64,000 nucleotides of DNA. Source: Actinomycetota bacterium. GTDB lineage: Bacteria > Actinomycetota > Acidimicrobiia > Acidimicrobiales > Ilumatobacteraceae. The translations under genes and the position numbers were made by a program. Numbering within the stretch: position 1 is the stretch's first letter; every line of letters begins with the position of its first letter. Positions 17,223 through 26,019 of the stretch are shown piece after piece. The stretch covers positions 1 through 64,000 of the forward strand of contig WLHL01000004.1 in assembly GCA_009702755.1 (NCBI GenBank), in the 5' to 3' direction. The notes under the pieces are model-generated. The model worked only from the letters and a program-made list of their open reading frames with translations, was not told where the DNA came from and made no database searches.

Positions 17223-18314
17223 GTGACTTCGGTGTGGGATTCAGTACTTGGGCAAGACCGTGCGGTCGACCAACTGCAACACAGCGTTGTGAATCCTGTG
17301 CATGCGTACCTCCTCGTGGGGCCTGAAGGATGCGGCAAAGAAGAAGCTGCTCGTGCACTAGCTGGTGTTCTTCTTGCTGGGAATGACGATGACTCCGACC
17401 GCAACAACGACATGGCGGTTCGCGGCACGCATCCGGATATTCACGAAGTGAAGCGCGAAGGTGCATCCATTCTGAAAGACCAGGCAGAAGAAGTCATCAA
17501 GATTGCATCCACCACTCCGAAGGAAGGCAATCGCAAAGCGATCATCATGCACGAAGTGCATCTCATGCAGCCATCGGCAGCAGCGCGACTTTTAAAAACA
17601 GTGGAAGAACCACCTACTGGTGTTTTCTTCGTGATGCTCGCTGAGCAAGTAGATGAATCACTCGTCACGATTGCGTCGCGTTGTATGACGATTCACTTCG
17701 GGCCACTTGATCCTGCAGTGATCGAACATGTGTTGACATCAGAAGGCATCAAATTGGATGTTGCTGAAGTCGCTGCCAAATCTGCGCACGGAAGTCTCAC
17801 TCGTGGTCGTCTGCTTGCAGCCGATAAACAACTCGCACATCGTCGCGAGTTCTTTGCAAACATTCCCCGACGCATTGATGGCACCGGCGCAACTGTTGCT
17901 GCAATCGTGGAACAAATTCTTTCTCTCATTGATGACTCAGTTGCTCCACTGCAACAGCGACACGAACAAGAGATTGTCGACACTGAAAAGACACTTGCGC
18001 TTATGGGCGTGAAGCGCGGTGGCAAGAAAGCGCTTGAAGATAAACACAAGCGAGAGATTCGTCGTTTCCGCACTGATGAACTTCGTAATGGTCTAACCGA
18101 AGTTGCCAGCGTGTACCGCGACGAACTTGCACGCAACGAACAGATTCACCGGCCCGAGGGATACGTCACCGCGATTCATCGTTTGCACGAAGCGATGCGG
18201 CGCTTAGGACTTAATGTGAATGAAGCAATCTTGTTGCGTGATCTCATTTGGTCGTTGCCATCACCGTCTGCAGACGCTGCTCTGCAATTCGTTCTTGAAG
18301 GAAATCATGAATAA
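17223..18314 (+). CDS. holB: DNA polymerase III delta' subunit (clamp loader)
   Basis: This 363-residue AAA+ protein belongs to the replication clamp loader. It has VLGQDRAVDQLQHSV at the start, a P-loop-like GPEGCGKEE, the segment HPDIHEVKREG, the sensor/box VIIb region MHEVHLMQPSAAARLLKTVEEP, and the SRC-like motif TIASRCMTIHF. The residue after the P-loop Lys is Glu instead of Ser/Thr, and the zinc Cys set of DnaX is missing; both fit a delta' subunit that does not hydrolyse ATP. It sits directly after tmk, as in many genomes. It overlaps the next start by eight bases. Confidence 0.87.
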   Translation: MTSVWDSVLGQDRAVDQLQHSVVNPVHAYLLVGPEGCGKEEAARALAGVLLAGNDDDSDRNNDMAVRGTHPDIHEVKREGASILKDQAEEVIKIASTTPKEGNRKAIIMHEVHLMQPSAAARLLKTVEEPPTGVFFVMLAEQVDESLVTIASRCMTIHFGPLDPAVIEHVLTSEGIKLDVAEVAAKSAHGSLTRGRLLAADKQLAHRREFFANIPRRIDGTGATVAAIVEQILSLIDDSVAPLQQRHEQEIVDTEKTLALMGVKRGGKKALEDKHKREIRRFRTDELRNGLTEVASVYRDELARNEQIHRPEGYVTAIHRLHEAMRRLGLNVNEAILLRDLIWSLPSPSADAALQFVLEGNHE

Positions 18315-18717
18315 CGCATTCTGGAATCGCATGGCGGTTGTTGTCGGACTCTTCCTCGGTTTTGCAGGAGTCATGCACTTCGTGAGTCCGCAATTCTTCA
18401 ACGACATTGTTCCGCCATGGCTTCCCCCTTCGGAATCGTTCTGGACATATGCCAGTGGCGTTGTCGAACTTGTCGTGGCGTACTTGCTGCTGCGTCCGTC
18501 CACTCGACGCGTTGGCGCTATCGCCACCATCTGGCTGCTCATCGGCGTGTACCCAGCGAATCTCTATATGGCGTGGGACTGGCGCAATGAACCCCTCAGC
18601 GACCAAATCGTGTCGTATGGCCGCCTGCCATTCCAATTCCTCTTTATATGGGTCGCGTGGAAGATTGCCCAGGCGCACTCCGACGCCGATAAACCAAAGG
18701 CCCCCGGCGACATCTAA
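18307..18717 (+). CDS. DoxX-like membrane protein
   Basis: This 136-residue protein has four predicted helices, starting NRMAVVVGLFLGFAGVMHF. The segments GFAGVMHFVSPQFF and LLIGVYPANLYMAWDW match the DoxX-like family of small quinone- or redox-associated membrane proteins. ATG 18307 lies inside the end of holB and gives a full first helix, so translation is probably coupled. No partner gene suggests a specific role. Confidence 0.75.
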   Translation: MNNAFWNRMAVVVGLFLGFAGVMHFVSPQFFNDIVPPWLPPSESFWTYASGVVELVVAYLLLRPSTRRVGAIATIWLLIGVYPANLYMAWDWRNEPLSDQIVSYGRLPFQFLFIWVAWKIAQAHSDADKPKAPGDI

Positions 18718-18720
18718 AAA

Positions 18721-18755
18721 GTCTTGTACAAGACTGCCAACTGTTTTGTACAGTT
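18721..18755 (+). promoter_or_regulatory. promoter-operator of the toxin-antitoxin pair
   Basis: A perfect 14-base palindrome GTCTTGTACAAGAC lies at 18721-18734. A second inverted repeat, AACTG-N7-CAGTT, lies at 18739-18755. Both contain TTGTACA. A -10-like TACAGT at 18749-18754 lies inside the second repeat, seven bases before the antitoxin ATG. This fits autorepression by the antitoxin-toxin complex. Confidence 0.6.
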
Positions 18756-18761
18756 GCACAC

Positions 18762-19016
18762 ATGGCCAATATGTCAATCAGTCAAGCCCGAGAGCAATTG
18801 CCAGCCGTCATTGAGTTGTGCCAAACCGAAGCCGTCGTCCTCGAGCGATACGGGAAACCACAAGCGGTCATCATCAGTTACGAGCGTTACGACGAATTGA
18901 TGACGGCTCTTGAAGACATTGAGGATCTTGAGGCAATTGCCGAGATTGAGGCTGACATCGAGAAGAACGGGACTATTCCCTGGGAAGAAGTACGGCGGGA
19001 CTTGGGCATCGAATGA
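18762..19016 (+). CDS. type II antitoxin, Phd/YefM family
   Basis: This 84-residue protein begins NMSISQAREQLPAVIELCQ, the Phd/YefM DNA-binding fold, with VLERYGKPQAVIISYERYDEL next. The acidic C-terminal helix, rich in Glu and Asp, should wrap the toxin. It precedes and overlaps the toxin gene by ATGA, as in most such pairs. It likely represses its own promoter through the palindromes just upstream. Confidence 0.9.
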   Translation: MANMSISQAREQLPAVIELCQTEAVVLERYGKPQAVIISYERYDELMTALEDIEDLEAIAEIEADIEKNGTIPWEEVRRDLGIE

Positions 19017-19276
19017 CTCGCTACACAGTTGAGTTCTCGCGAGCCGCAGAGAAGGCACTCGCCCAACTTCAGCCACAAATACGCCGCCGAGTGGATGGTG
19101 CAATACAGGTTCTTTCCATTGATCCGTATCCACCGAACTCGCGGCCAGTGAAGGGCACGAGCACATTCCGCTTACGTGCTGGTGATTATCGAATCATCTA
19201 TCGAGTGGACCACGGTGTGCTTACGGTGATCATCTTTGACATCGGGCACCGGCGCAATATCTATCGCAAGTTCTAG
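19013..19276 (+). CDS. type II toxin, RelE/ParE superfamily
   Basis: This 87-residue protein has the RelE fold pattern: YTVEFSRAAEKALAQL at the start, a basic helix IRRRVDGAIQVL, then STFRLRAGDYRIIYRVDH and FDIGHRRNIYRKF. RelE-type members cleave mRNA on the ribosome; the retained basic residues (R in FRLR, R in YRIIYR, HRR) favour an RNase over a gyrase poison, but this is an inference. It is translationally coupled to the antitoxin and ends 47 bases before the tRNA-Thr gene. Confidence 0.88.
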   Translation: MTRYTVEFSRAAEKALAQLQPQIRRRVDGAIQVLSIDPYPPNSRPVKGTSTFRLRAGDYRIIYRVDHGVLTVIIFDIGHRRNIYRKF

Positions 19277-19323
19277 ACAGTGATGAGCCAGCCAAATCGG
19301 TCGGTAAAGTTGAACTCCTACCC

Positions 19324-19399
19324 GCCCAGGTAGCTCAGTCGGTAGAGCAACGCACTCGTAATGCGTAGGTCGTGAGTTCGATTCTCATCTTGGGCTCCA
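19324..19399 (+). tRNA. tRNA-Thr (CGT)
   Basis: A full cloverleaf can be drawn. The acceptor GCCCAGG pairs with CTTGGGC (one G-T pair). The anticodon stem ACGCA/TGCGT closes loop CTCGTAA with anticodon CGT. The T arm is GTGAG-TTCGATT-CTCAT. CCA is encoded at 19397-19399. The 3' part of this gene (19364-19398) is the master copy of a direct repeat found three more times downstream. Confidence 0.95.
19364..19398 (+). repeat. attachment-site repeat copy 1 (inside tRNA-Thr)
   Basis: This 35-base segment from the anticodon stem to CC of CCA is identical to copy 2 (24496-24530). Subsets of it are identical to copy 3 (28 bases including the A of CCA) and copy 4 (32 bases). tRNA 3' ends are classic attB sites for integrases. 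Confidence 0.85.
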
Positions 19400-19857
19400 G
19401 TTTCAAAACATCAGTTGGCTTCAAGTTCGGCAACGCACGACCGGGAATGAACATTCATTGGAATTGATGGGAGATGACAAATCCCGAACCGCGGGCGCTT
19501 CTCGCCAAAGGATTGATGATGGCATGAGATTGGAAACTAAGACTGCTTCTTTCTTCGGAATAACCACCCGAAGTCACGGGGCTTATTGAGAAGTCACTCG
19601 GTAAAGTCCATTCGACGATGGTCAGCCATCTAAATACATGCTTCGACTCCCTATCAAAATCTGATCAAAGCAGTCTTAATTAGATTGACATTCAGAAACC
19701 AACTAAATGATTTTGGAGAAGAACGGGTACTAAGTTTTCTGGACAATCTCTCTTAAACAAAAGATCATCTGCCCGCTACAAGCTCAATTTTCGTCAAATC
19801 TGACCTTTGGAATACTTGACTATTGTGGGTACCGATAGTGACTTCTGAGGGGGAGAA
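19400..19857. other. 458-base non-coding stretch at the start of cassette A
   Basis: No open frame with a ribosome-binding site or recognisable product is seen here. The region is AT-rich toward its right end and must hold the promoter of the 1001-residue protein gene; TTGACT at 19817-19822 and GATAGT near 19834 are present but are spaced too closely to be a standard pair. Remains of integration arm sites or a small RNA would be possible; I cannot show either. Confidence 0.4.
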
Positions 19858-22800
19858 ATGGCGAAATCAAAGGAAGTGCCAATTTCTGGATTGTCTACGC
19901 TGAAGTCCCCTCGACTTCACCCTTTCCCCCAACTTTTTCGTTCCATAACGTCAGCCTTGGAATTTCTGGAGAGATATGCCAATGACGAGAAAAATCTCGC
20001 GACCAGTGGCAACGAAGTTCTTCTCACCGTTATCCATCAAGCTCATCTTCAGTTGTCATCACTAAATGGCAGACCAGAACAAAGCGAATCCTGTGAATGT
20101 TGGACCCTGTGTTCTGACATGTGCAGTTATGAAAACCACAGCCACAGCAGCGACGAATACGAGAAGAATTCCGGAAACTGCAAGAAGATAATCCGCTGTT
20201 ATCGATCAAATCCTGACAGTTCTGACCATGTTGTCTTGAGAAAAAAACTCACACACAAGTTGACTAGGACGTTTCTTTCCCAACGCCGAAGCCAGGATCT
20301 TGAGACAAACGAGCGTGAGTCATTTCTTTCCATTCTTAGTGTTCTGGTTGCGGTGTTGCTTGATTCCGACGAGTGTTCGATGAAAGCAACTTTGCGTACA
20401 CCTAGTTCACAAATTCGTCGACACAGATTCAGGCGTGCTCTGAAGCTCCAGATACACCACTATCTCGAGCCAACAATACGAAAAGCAGAATTCATCACAT
20501 TTCCCGACCAGCTCGGCGCCAATCACCAATGGCGTCTCTGCCATGCACTTGAGGCATTTCTTCGTACATCCCCATCACGTCGAAAGTTTCCGAAGCGACG
20601 AACGGCAGTGGTCTGTGAGCCTCTCGTCCAGTCGGCTGTCGACAAAATCACATCATGGCAAATTCAACGTCAGGACACCGATGACAACGGGGCCTTCAGA
20701 AGCGGAGACAATGGCCAGCCGGCGATAAATGTCACGATTGCTGCACTTTTCGCCATGCTTCAATTTGAGCAAATTCTGAAGTTGAACTACCCAACACAAA
20801 GAATTGATGAAGTCGCTTTGCAGGTTGCAGTAATGCCTGTACCTCGGAAAATTCTTTCAATCAAGATCCCAGCCAATCTCCAGAGATTCGGACTGCGTGG
20901 ACCAGTAGAAACAGATGTGGCGGGCGCATGGGCTTCACTACTTTTCGCCTCGTTCTGTCTAATCGCTGGCATATTCATGTTTCCCAAACCAAACACAGCA
21001 CCCATCTCAGCCACAACATCAACTATCGCGCTAGCAAGTGCCACCACAACCTCTGTAATGACGAGTGCCAGTAATTACGTAGCCGACATACGTCCCAACA
21101 CTTCCGAGTTTTCGATCGTGATGAAATCTCTAATCGCGATATCCGTCATCAGTTTCGGCTCAATTGCCTTCTACCTAATCAGCCAGGCGTTTGCGAGACG
21201 TCGGTTTTCGCTACTCGGAGGCGAGACCGATTCAAATCGATTCCGTCAATCCATCGTGAATCTCCAACAGATGCGCGAGTCATTTATTCTCTCAATAGCT
21301 AAATCGATTCAGGAACAAATTGAGAGTCAGAAGTTCATTCCCCCTGATCTCGCCGCACGAACTATTAGCGAATTAGTTCGTAGTGGGTATTTCTCTACTA
21401 GCGAGAACCTAAGCAATTCAGGGGCGAAGATGCGACAAGCCACTCTCAATGGTCTTGTGAATTCTCTCTCAGTCAGAGATATGGACGACCCGATATTGGG
21501 AGTGAGATACACCAACAATGTCGACAGATCACTCGTCCTAGCAGCACTTGTCGATCTGTTCTCACTTTCCTTCTCCGGTGAAGAATTAGGTGCTCCTAAA
21601 TTATTTGGGGTCACACGCACCGAAATCATTGACTCTGCCCATCACCAAATCTCAGTATTAGTCAAATCTCAGGAGTCAGGCAACGAAAGAGCGGGCGGAT
21701 GGAGAATTAACGATAAGGATTCTCGTGCTTCGGTCTTTGCAACGGCCCAAGTGGTACGTACCCTCACGCGGATTGTTGATTCAAAGAATGCCACCGATCT
21801 CCGTTTTCAAAAAGCCCTGACTACATATAGCTCAGAATTGGAACCCCACAATAAGAGAGAAGAGATTTCGATTGCGTCTATCAAAGATGCCGTTGCATCG
21901 GGAGTGACCTACTTGAGGTCAGACCTATTGGAAAAGATTGACAGAGAATCGAAGCCTTGGTCGATAGCGACCGGTACAAGAACTGAGATCTATAGGGTCG
22001 CACTCCCCTTGATTGCATTGTCTGAACGTGCAATCTTCCGAGGAAAACACGGAGCAGACGAAGTTGAGATTCGTGCCGCGATTGAGTGGATACAGAACTC
22101 GGTTCTCGACCCCGCATGTCCCGACCGTGAAGACCAGGTCTTACAACGTGAGACCGATGTTCAATCAAAATACAAGTCCTTTGTGCATAGACATTCTGTG
22201 TCGCGTCACGTAGTCGAGGGAATCCTCTCTGGTGAGATTTCTCTAGAGAAATCATTCCTGCAAAGTCAACTTGGCCCGATGGGCACAAGTGGTCGCCCTA
22301 TCACCTCACGCCTATTCCAGAGCGCTGTCCAGAGATGTATTCTTGCTGTTCAGCACCTTTCGCTTCGTCCAGCAAAAGGGGACATCACCCTTCTCAGTGA
22401 CCAAGTCGATGCACTCGCAATTGCCAATCGTTGTAATGAGTACATCGATAAACACTTGACTGCAGGGCAAATCTGGATTGAATACTGCAGATCTGCTGAA
22501 TTTTTGTCCGCTCGACCACTTCCACTCCTCCACGTTCTACCTCGACAATCACGAAACAGGCAGTCGCTGTTAAGACCGGTAGTGGCAGCTGTTCAGCTCA
22601 ACAGGCCTGCACGGCGATTCCTGCTTGGGTCAGTCATCCTGGGAGTGATACTCACTGCAGTCAGTGGTTTCATACTGGATCCACAGAATTACTCGCTGCA
22701 GGAATGGCGGGCCTTAATGGCCATAGCGAGCCTGCCTCTTGTTGTACCGCTAGCAGCAGTCTTTCAATTCATAACTAAACCGAAGACAATAAGCTCGTCA

Positions 22801-22863
22801 CTACGCTGGTCCATCGGTGTTGTTGCATCGCAATTTTTTTCTATCACCGGGCTGTTCAAGTAG
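19858..22863 (+). CDS. large membrane protein with toroid-like (prenyltransferase/squalene-cyclase-type) repeats, unknown function
   Basis: I do not recognise a characterised family. The 1001-residue protein has a Cys/His-rich patch near residues 78-105 and a helical region with SWQIQRQDTDDNGAF and INVTIAALFAMLQFEQIL. Two TM helices follow (about 360-385 and 425-445). A second helical region then holds GGWRINDKDSRASVFATAQV and TEIYRVALPLIALSER, and three C-terminal hydrophobic segments close the protein. The Q-x-GGW...ATAQV pattern is like the alpha/alpha-toroid repeats of terpene cyclases and prenyltransferases, but no DxDD-type catalytic motif is evident. AGGGGGAG precedes the ATG. It ends two bases before the kinase gene, so the two form an operon. 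Confidence 0.7.
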   Translation: MAKSKEVPISGLSTLKSPRLHPFPQLFRSITSALEFLERYANDEKNLATSGNEVLLTVIHQAHLQLSSLNGRPEQSESCECWTLCSDMCSYENHSHSSDEYEKNSGNCKKIIRCYRSNPDSSDHVVLRKKLTHKLTRTFLSQRRSQDLETNERESFLSILSVLVAVLLDSDECSMKATLRTPSSQIRRHRFRRALKLQIHHYLEPTIRKAEFITFPDQLGANHQWRLCHALEAFLRTSPSRRKFPKRRTAVVCEPLVQSAVDKITSWQIQRQDTDDNGAFRSGDNGQPAINVTIAALFAMLQFEQILKLNYPTQRIDEVALQVAVMPVPRKILSIKIPANLQRFGLRGPVETDVAGAWASLLFASFCLIAGIFMFPKPNTAPISATTSTIALASATTTSVMTSASNYVADIRPNTSEFSIVMKSLIAISVISFGSIAFYLISQAFARRRFSLLGGETDSNRFRQSIVNLQQMRESFILSIAKSIQEQIESQKFIPPDLAARTISELVRSGYFSTSENLSNSGAKMRQATLNGLVNSLSVRDMDDPILGVRYTNNVDRSLVLAALVDLFSLSFSGEELGAPKLFGVTRTEIIDSAHHQISVLVKSQESGNERAGGWRINDKDSRASVFATAQVVRTLTRIVDSKNATDLRFQKALTTYSSELEPHNKREEISIASIKDAVASGVTYLRSDLLEKIDRESKPWSIATGTRTEIYRVALPLIALSERAIFRGKHGADEVEIRAAIEWIQNSVLDPACPDREDQVLQRETDVQSKYKSFVHRHSVSRHVVEGILSGEISLEKSFLQSQLGPMGTSGRPITSRLFQSAVQRCILAVQHLSLRPAKGDITLLSDQVDALAIANRCNEYIDKHLTAGQIWIEYCRSAEFLSARPLPLLHVLPRQSRNRQSLLRPVVAAVQLNRPARRFLLGSVILGVILTAVSGFILDPQNYSLQEWRALMAIASLPLVVPLAAVFQFITKPKTISSSLRWSIGVVASQFFSITGLFK

Positions 22864-22865
22864 TC

Positions 22866-23789
22866 ATGGAAACTTATGAAGCAGTTGTCTGGGGAGAGCC
22901 TTCGCTTGACACTGTCGTTGCTTTGGTCGGTGATGAAAAACGCGGTTCTCGAAATCACGCAATGATCAATGATGATGTCGGTGGTTCGGGTGCTAATACT
23001 GCATCCTCTCTCTCTTTATTAGGCGTGAATACGGCACTCATTGGCTTTCTCGGCTCAGATCAAACAGGGCAAAACATCGAGGCAGAACTGAGAAGCCGCA
23101 GAATTTCCCTGATTATGGGTAGGACGCCGACAAACAGAAGAACTGTCTCGCTAGCGCGCTCGGATGGAACTCGGACTATGTACGGGACCGAGGGAGACCA
23201 ATACTCATCGTCGGAAGACTTAACCGCACAAGTGAGATTGCTCCGATGCAACTGTTTTCATGTTTCACTTACGTCGTTACTTCGGTCCAGGCACTCATTG
23301 ATTTACCGCACTATTGAGCATCTTCGTGCTTGTGGTGCAGTTATCTCGATGGATGCCGGAAACGACGTCGAGATCAGGTCCAATTCCGCCGAGATTCCAA
23401 AAATTTTCAATCAAATACAACCAGACATTGTGTTCGCAAACGAAGAAGAGGTAGACGCACTCAGCTCGACCTCATTGGACTTGCGTTCCTTGCGGATGCT
23501 CGTAATCAAGAAAGGTTCCCGTCCGTGTGAGATTCAGCGAAAAGATGGTGAATCCCTTATCGTTCCGATCCCGCGCAAGACAGTTGCAGTAGACACCACG
23601 GGAGCAGGAGATGCATTTGCTGCAGGCATGTTGGGTGGACTCATACGAGGGCTTAACCCAACTATGAGTTCGACACTCGGTCACCTATTGGCTAGCGCGT
23701 GCATCCGTGAAATTGGGGCAACCATCCGCGATAAATCAGCAATCGACGCAGCCCGTCAATTCCTTGAGAAAAACAGTCGAACTAGATGA
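22866..23789 (+). CDS. PfkB-family sugar or nucleoside kinase
   Basis: This 307-residue kinase belongs to the ribokinase/PfkB fold. It has the N-terminal substrate-binding GGSGANTASSLSLLG motif, the central segment DIVFANEEEVDAL, and the C-terminal DTTGAGDAFAAGMLGGL motif with the anion hole and catalytic Asp. The family phosphorylates ribose, fructose, adenosine and similar molecules; the substrate is not predictable here. The gene starts two bases after the 1001-residue protein gene and overlaps the convergent nucleotidase gene by eight bases. The pairing with a nucleotidase hints at nucleosides or nucleotides, by inference only. Confidence 0.85.
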   Translation: METYEAVVWGEPSLDTVVALVGDEKRGSRNHAMINDDVGGSGANTASSLSLLGVNTALIGFLGSDQTGQNIEAELRSRRISLIMGRTPTNRRTVSLARSDGTRTMYGTEGDQYSSSEDLTAQVRLLRCNCFHVSLTSLLRSRHSLIYRTIEHLRACGAVISMDAGNDVEIRSNSAEIPKIFNQIQPDIVFANEEEVDALSSTSLDLRSLRMLVIKKGSRPCEIQRKDGESLIVPIPRKTVAVDTTGAGDAFAAGMLGGLIRGLNPTMSSTLGHLLASACIREIGATIRDKSAIDAARQFLEKNSRTR

Positions 23790-24336
23790 GGTTGGAAATG
23801 ATATGGATCTCATCCCACGAATTCATCACTGGTACCTGCTCGTCCCCAACATTCAATCTCGAACCGAAGTAAACGTGGGTCCATGAAGGACGAACCAATC
23901 CTGTGATGCTGAACTTGTCGTCAATCAAAATCTTGCCGACGACAAGAGTCTTGTCCGAGGCAAGGATGTAGCGACCTTCAAATTCAGGGAAGTTCCTGTC
24001 AAGCCAAGATGTCTTTTCGCTTGCACAGGTTGGATTTTCTCGCCTTGGCTTAGTACAAACAACGGGAATCGCGCCGAAACTAAGAAGGCTCTTGATGCCC
24101 GCAGAAGCACCTCGTACCACTTCAAGGCTGTCATAGAACCCTGGCAAGTTTCTCTCGAGATCAACTTTGTCGGCAATTTCCTGTCCGTATGCGAGCAACA
24201 AGTCTTCGCGTGTGCTCGACGTCTGCATCTTGAATCGTGCTGGATCCTCTCCGAGAGACTTCAAAATGCGACAGATACCAGCTCTGTAGTCGGCAAGCGG
24301 CCCATCCTGATCGACGAGGACAATCGCATTTTTCAT
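23782..24336 (-). CDS. HAD-family 5'-nucleotidase (NT5C-like deoxyribonucleotidase)
   Basis: This 184-residue HAD phosphatase has motif I IVLVDQDGPLADYRAG with both Asp residues, motif II with VVCTKPRRENP (Thr, Lys), and motif III/IV KILIDDKF. The motif I form and size match the 5'(3')-deoxyribonucleotidase group, which dephosphorylates nucleoside monophosphates. ATG 24336 gives MKNAIVLVDQDG with motif I close to the N-terminus; a start 13 codons upstream is open but adds a non-family extension. It is convergent with the kinase gene, sharing eight bases. Confidence 0.82.
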   Translation of the reverse strand: MKNAIVLVDQDGPLADYRAGICRILKSLGEDPARFKMQTSSTREDLLLAYGQEIADKVDLERNLPGFYDSLEVVRGASAGIKSLLSFGAIPVVCTKPRRENPTCASEKTSWLDRNFPEFEGRYILASDKTLVVGKILIDDKFSITGLVRPSWTHVYFGSRLNVGDEQVPVMNSWDEIHIISNLI

Positions 24337-24495
24337 ACACAAATCGTACCCACCTTCGTCTTTTGAGAGAGTCACTCAATCACAACCCTGTCACTTGTTC
24401 CGGACTTTAGGGCTTCGATAAGTAACTCAATCAAGTCGTTTCTGTGAAATTCTGGACCAGGGCATGGCCTATCTTTTACTCAAGTACCCGTGATT

Positions 24496-24530
24496 CGTAG
24501 GTCGTGAGTTCGATTCTCATCTTGGGCTCC
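24496..24530 (+). repeat. attachment-site repeat copy 2
   Basis: These 35 bases are identical to tRNA-Thr 19364-19398; the next base differs and GTTTC is again shared with the tRNA flank. Similarity extends leftward in weaker form (21 of 25 bases in 24486-24510 against 19354-19378), covering the anticodon loop with CGT kept. It is a 3' tRNA fragment, not a complete tRNA. Confidence 0.88.
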
Positions 24531-24582
24531 GGTTTCGTGACAAGTCCTTAATGAGGAATTGAGAAGCAGATACCATGCGCTT

Positions 24583-26019
24583 GTGAAGCGCATCTTGATC
24601 TTGGTTTCTGCATTGCTGGCGAGCGCACTTGTTTACGGGAGTTCAACACCAATTGCATCGGCAACTGACAGCACTCCACCGGTTGGAAGTTGGCAATGGT
24701 GTAGCGACACAGTCAAGAACGGCTGCATCGAAGCTGTCACCACCATCAGCCCCGAGAAAGTTGAAACCACTTACAGAACAGCTGCCGAGTTGCCATCTGA
24801 ACTGAAGGTCTCAGCTACGTGTTCGTCAAACAGTTCTGTGAATACGTGTGACACCAATCGATATGTCACCCGAGATGATGGTCAATGCACTGAGACATCA
24901 ACCTGGGGTGGTCGCTTCACAACGCCAAGCATTGAGATCGATGCTCAATGGCCCGGAATGGTTGGTTGGGAAGTTCGTATTCGGTTCTCCACCGGAAACT
25001 TCAGAGCCGCATTTTCAATCGGATACGGAATTACGGCGACGCAAACAACCCGTGATGAAGACGGCACATACACCTTTACTCTCACTACATTCATCGGTAA
25101 GTCCTACAGCGCGATGATGCCTCCAAGCGTCACCTCACTAATGGGCACTCCGCAATACTTCGCCGCAATGAACGAGTGGATCAAGACTGCAGTTGCAACG
25201 TCAGAGCAAGATGCTGCCCACGTTCAGGTATGGCCCCGCGACCACCTGTTACGAAACTCTTCTCCAGTTCCAACATTCAATAACGCCACCTCAACCTTGC
25301 CGTTAGCTCCAACTGCTAGTGGTTGCCAGTATTACCCCTTTGATGGTGCGTTTGCTGAAGCGAATGCTTCATCTTTTTCATGGTCATACTCATCTGGAAA
25401 CTTGTCTCCCACCGTTCCTAACGTTCTGAAGTTTGTCGCGCAGGCTCCTCACTACCTCCCACGAAAGGGAACTGAGCCCTTACAAGTCATGCCCGCTCGC
25501 GTGCAGGTTTTCTTGCCAACCGCTTACTTTTCTGCCCTCGGTTACGCATCACTGTCAGAGTTCAATGGTTCGTCCTATTCCGTGACCACTGAGGACGGGC
25601 AAACAACAACTCCCACCGTCACTGCACGAGACAATGGCATTCTCATAAATCTTGGGTTGCAGCACTATTCCGCCCCAAACCCTTCAGTGACATTCGTGCC
25701 CAAGGGTGCAGCAATTGGCACAACCGACTCGTTGGCATCGACGTCACCTCTGCCCGCATTGGTCACCACCACAACTACAGCTCCAAAAGTCTTCTCAGCT
25801 CTCAAGAAACTTGGGAAGAAAAAGAGCGCACCACTTTCTTCCTTCATCTCCTATTCCTCACCTGGAACAAAGACTTGGAAAGTTAGTGGTGGCTGCCGAA
25901 TTGTGAAGTCAAAACTTCAGGCCCCATCTCGTGCCGCTAGCTGCAAACTGACCCTGACAGTCAGAAACGCAAAGAAGAAGATCGTTGCAACAAAATCGAA
26001 CACCATCCGTGTTCGGTGA
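24583..26019 (+). CDS. secreted protein of unknown function
   Basis: I do not recognise the family. The 478-residue protein starts with a signal peptide (KRILILVSALLASALVYGSS, cleaved near SATDST). A body rich in Ser/Thr and aromatic residues with several Cys residues follows. Near residue 395-405 there is a TTTTTA linker, then a basic patch KKLGKKKS. It ends with a small domain containing WKVSGGCRIV and ASCKLTLTV, resembling short C-terminal cell-wall modules of actinobacterial surface proteins. The GTG start at 24583 gives a normal signal peptide. The final codons and TGA stop overlap repeat copy 3, so the repeat fixes the protein's end. Confidence 0.72.
   Translation: MKRILILVSALLASALVYGSSTPIASATDSTPPVGSWQWCSDTVKNGCIEAVTTISPEKVETTYRTAAELPSELKVSATCSSNSSVNTCDTNRYVTRDDGQCTETSTWGGRFTTPSIEIDAQWPGMVGWEVRIRFSTGNFRAAFSIGYGITATQTTRDEDGTYTFTLTTFIGKSYSAMMPPSVTSLMGTPQYFAAMNEWIKTAVATSEQDAAHVQVWPRDHLLRNSSPVPTFNNATSTLPLAPTASGCQYYPFDGAFAEANASSFSWSYSSGNLSPTVPNVLKFVAQAPHYLPRKGTEPLQVMPARVQVFLPTAYFSALGYASLSEFNGSSYSVTTEDGQTTTPTVTARDNGILINLGLQHYSAPNPSVTFVPKGAAIGTTDSLASTSPLPALVTTTTTAPKVFSALKKLGKKKSAPLSSFISYSSPGTKTWKVSGGCRIVKSKLQAPSRAASCKLTLTVRNAKKKIVATKSNTIRVR

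Larger units (their letters stand above)
19399..24530. mobile_element. tRNA-flanked cassette A
   Basis: This 5.1-kb segment lies between copies 1 and 2 of the tRNA-Thr 3' end. It holds a 1001-residue membrane protein, a PfkB-family kinase and a convergent 5'-nucleotidase. By eye it is more AT-rich, with more mixed codon use, than the core genes. It encodes no integrase, transposase or replication protein. The boundaries are set by the repeats. Confidence 0.65.

Noticed and set aside
18762-19276. Toxin-antitoxin pair as part of the tRNA-Thr island
   Set aside because: It lies upstream of the tRNA 5' end, outside the repeat-bounded segments, so there is no evidence that it moves with the cassettes.
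24486-24530. Partial tRNA-Thr-like sequence
   Set aside because: It has only the T arm and 3' acceptor half and a decayed anticodon arm; no 5' half exists, so it is an attachment-site copy and not a tRNA gene. The same holds for 26016-26043 and 28506-28553.
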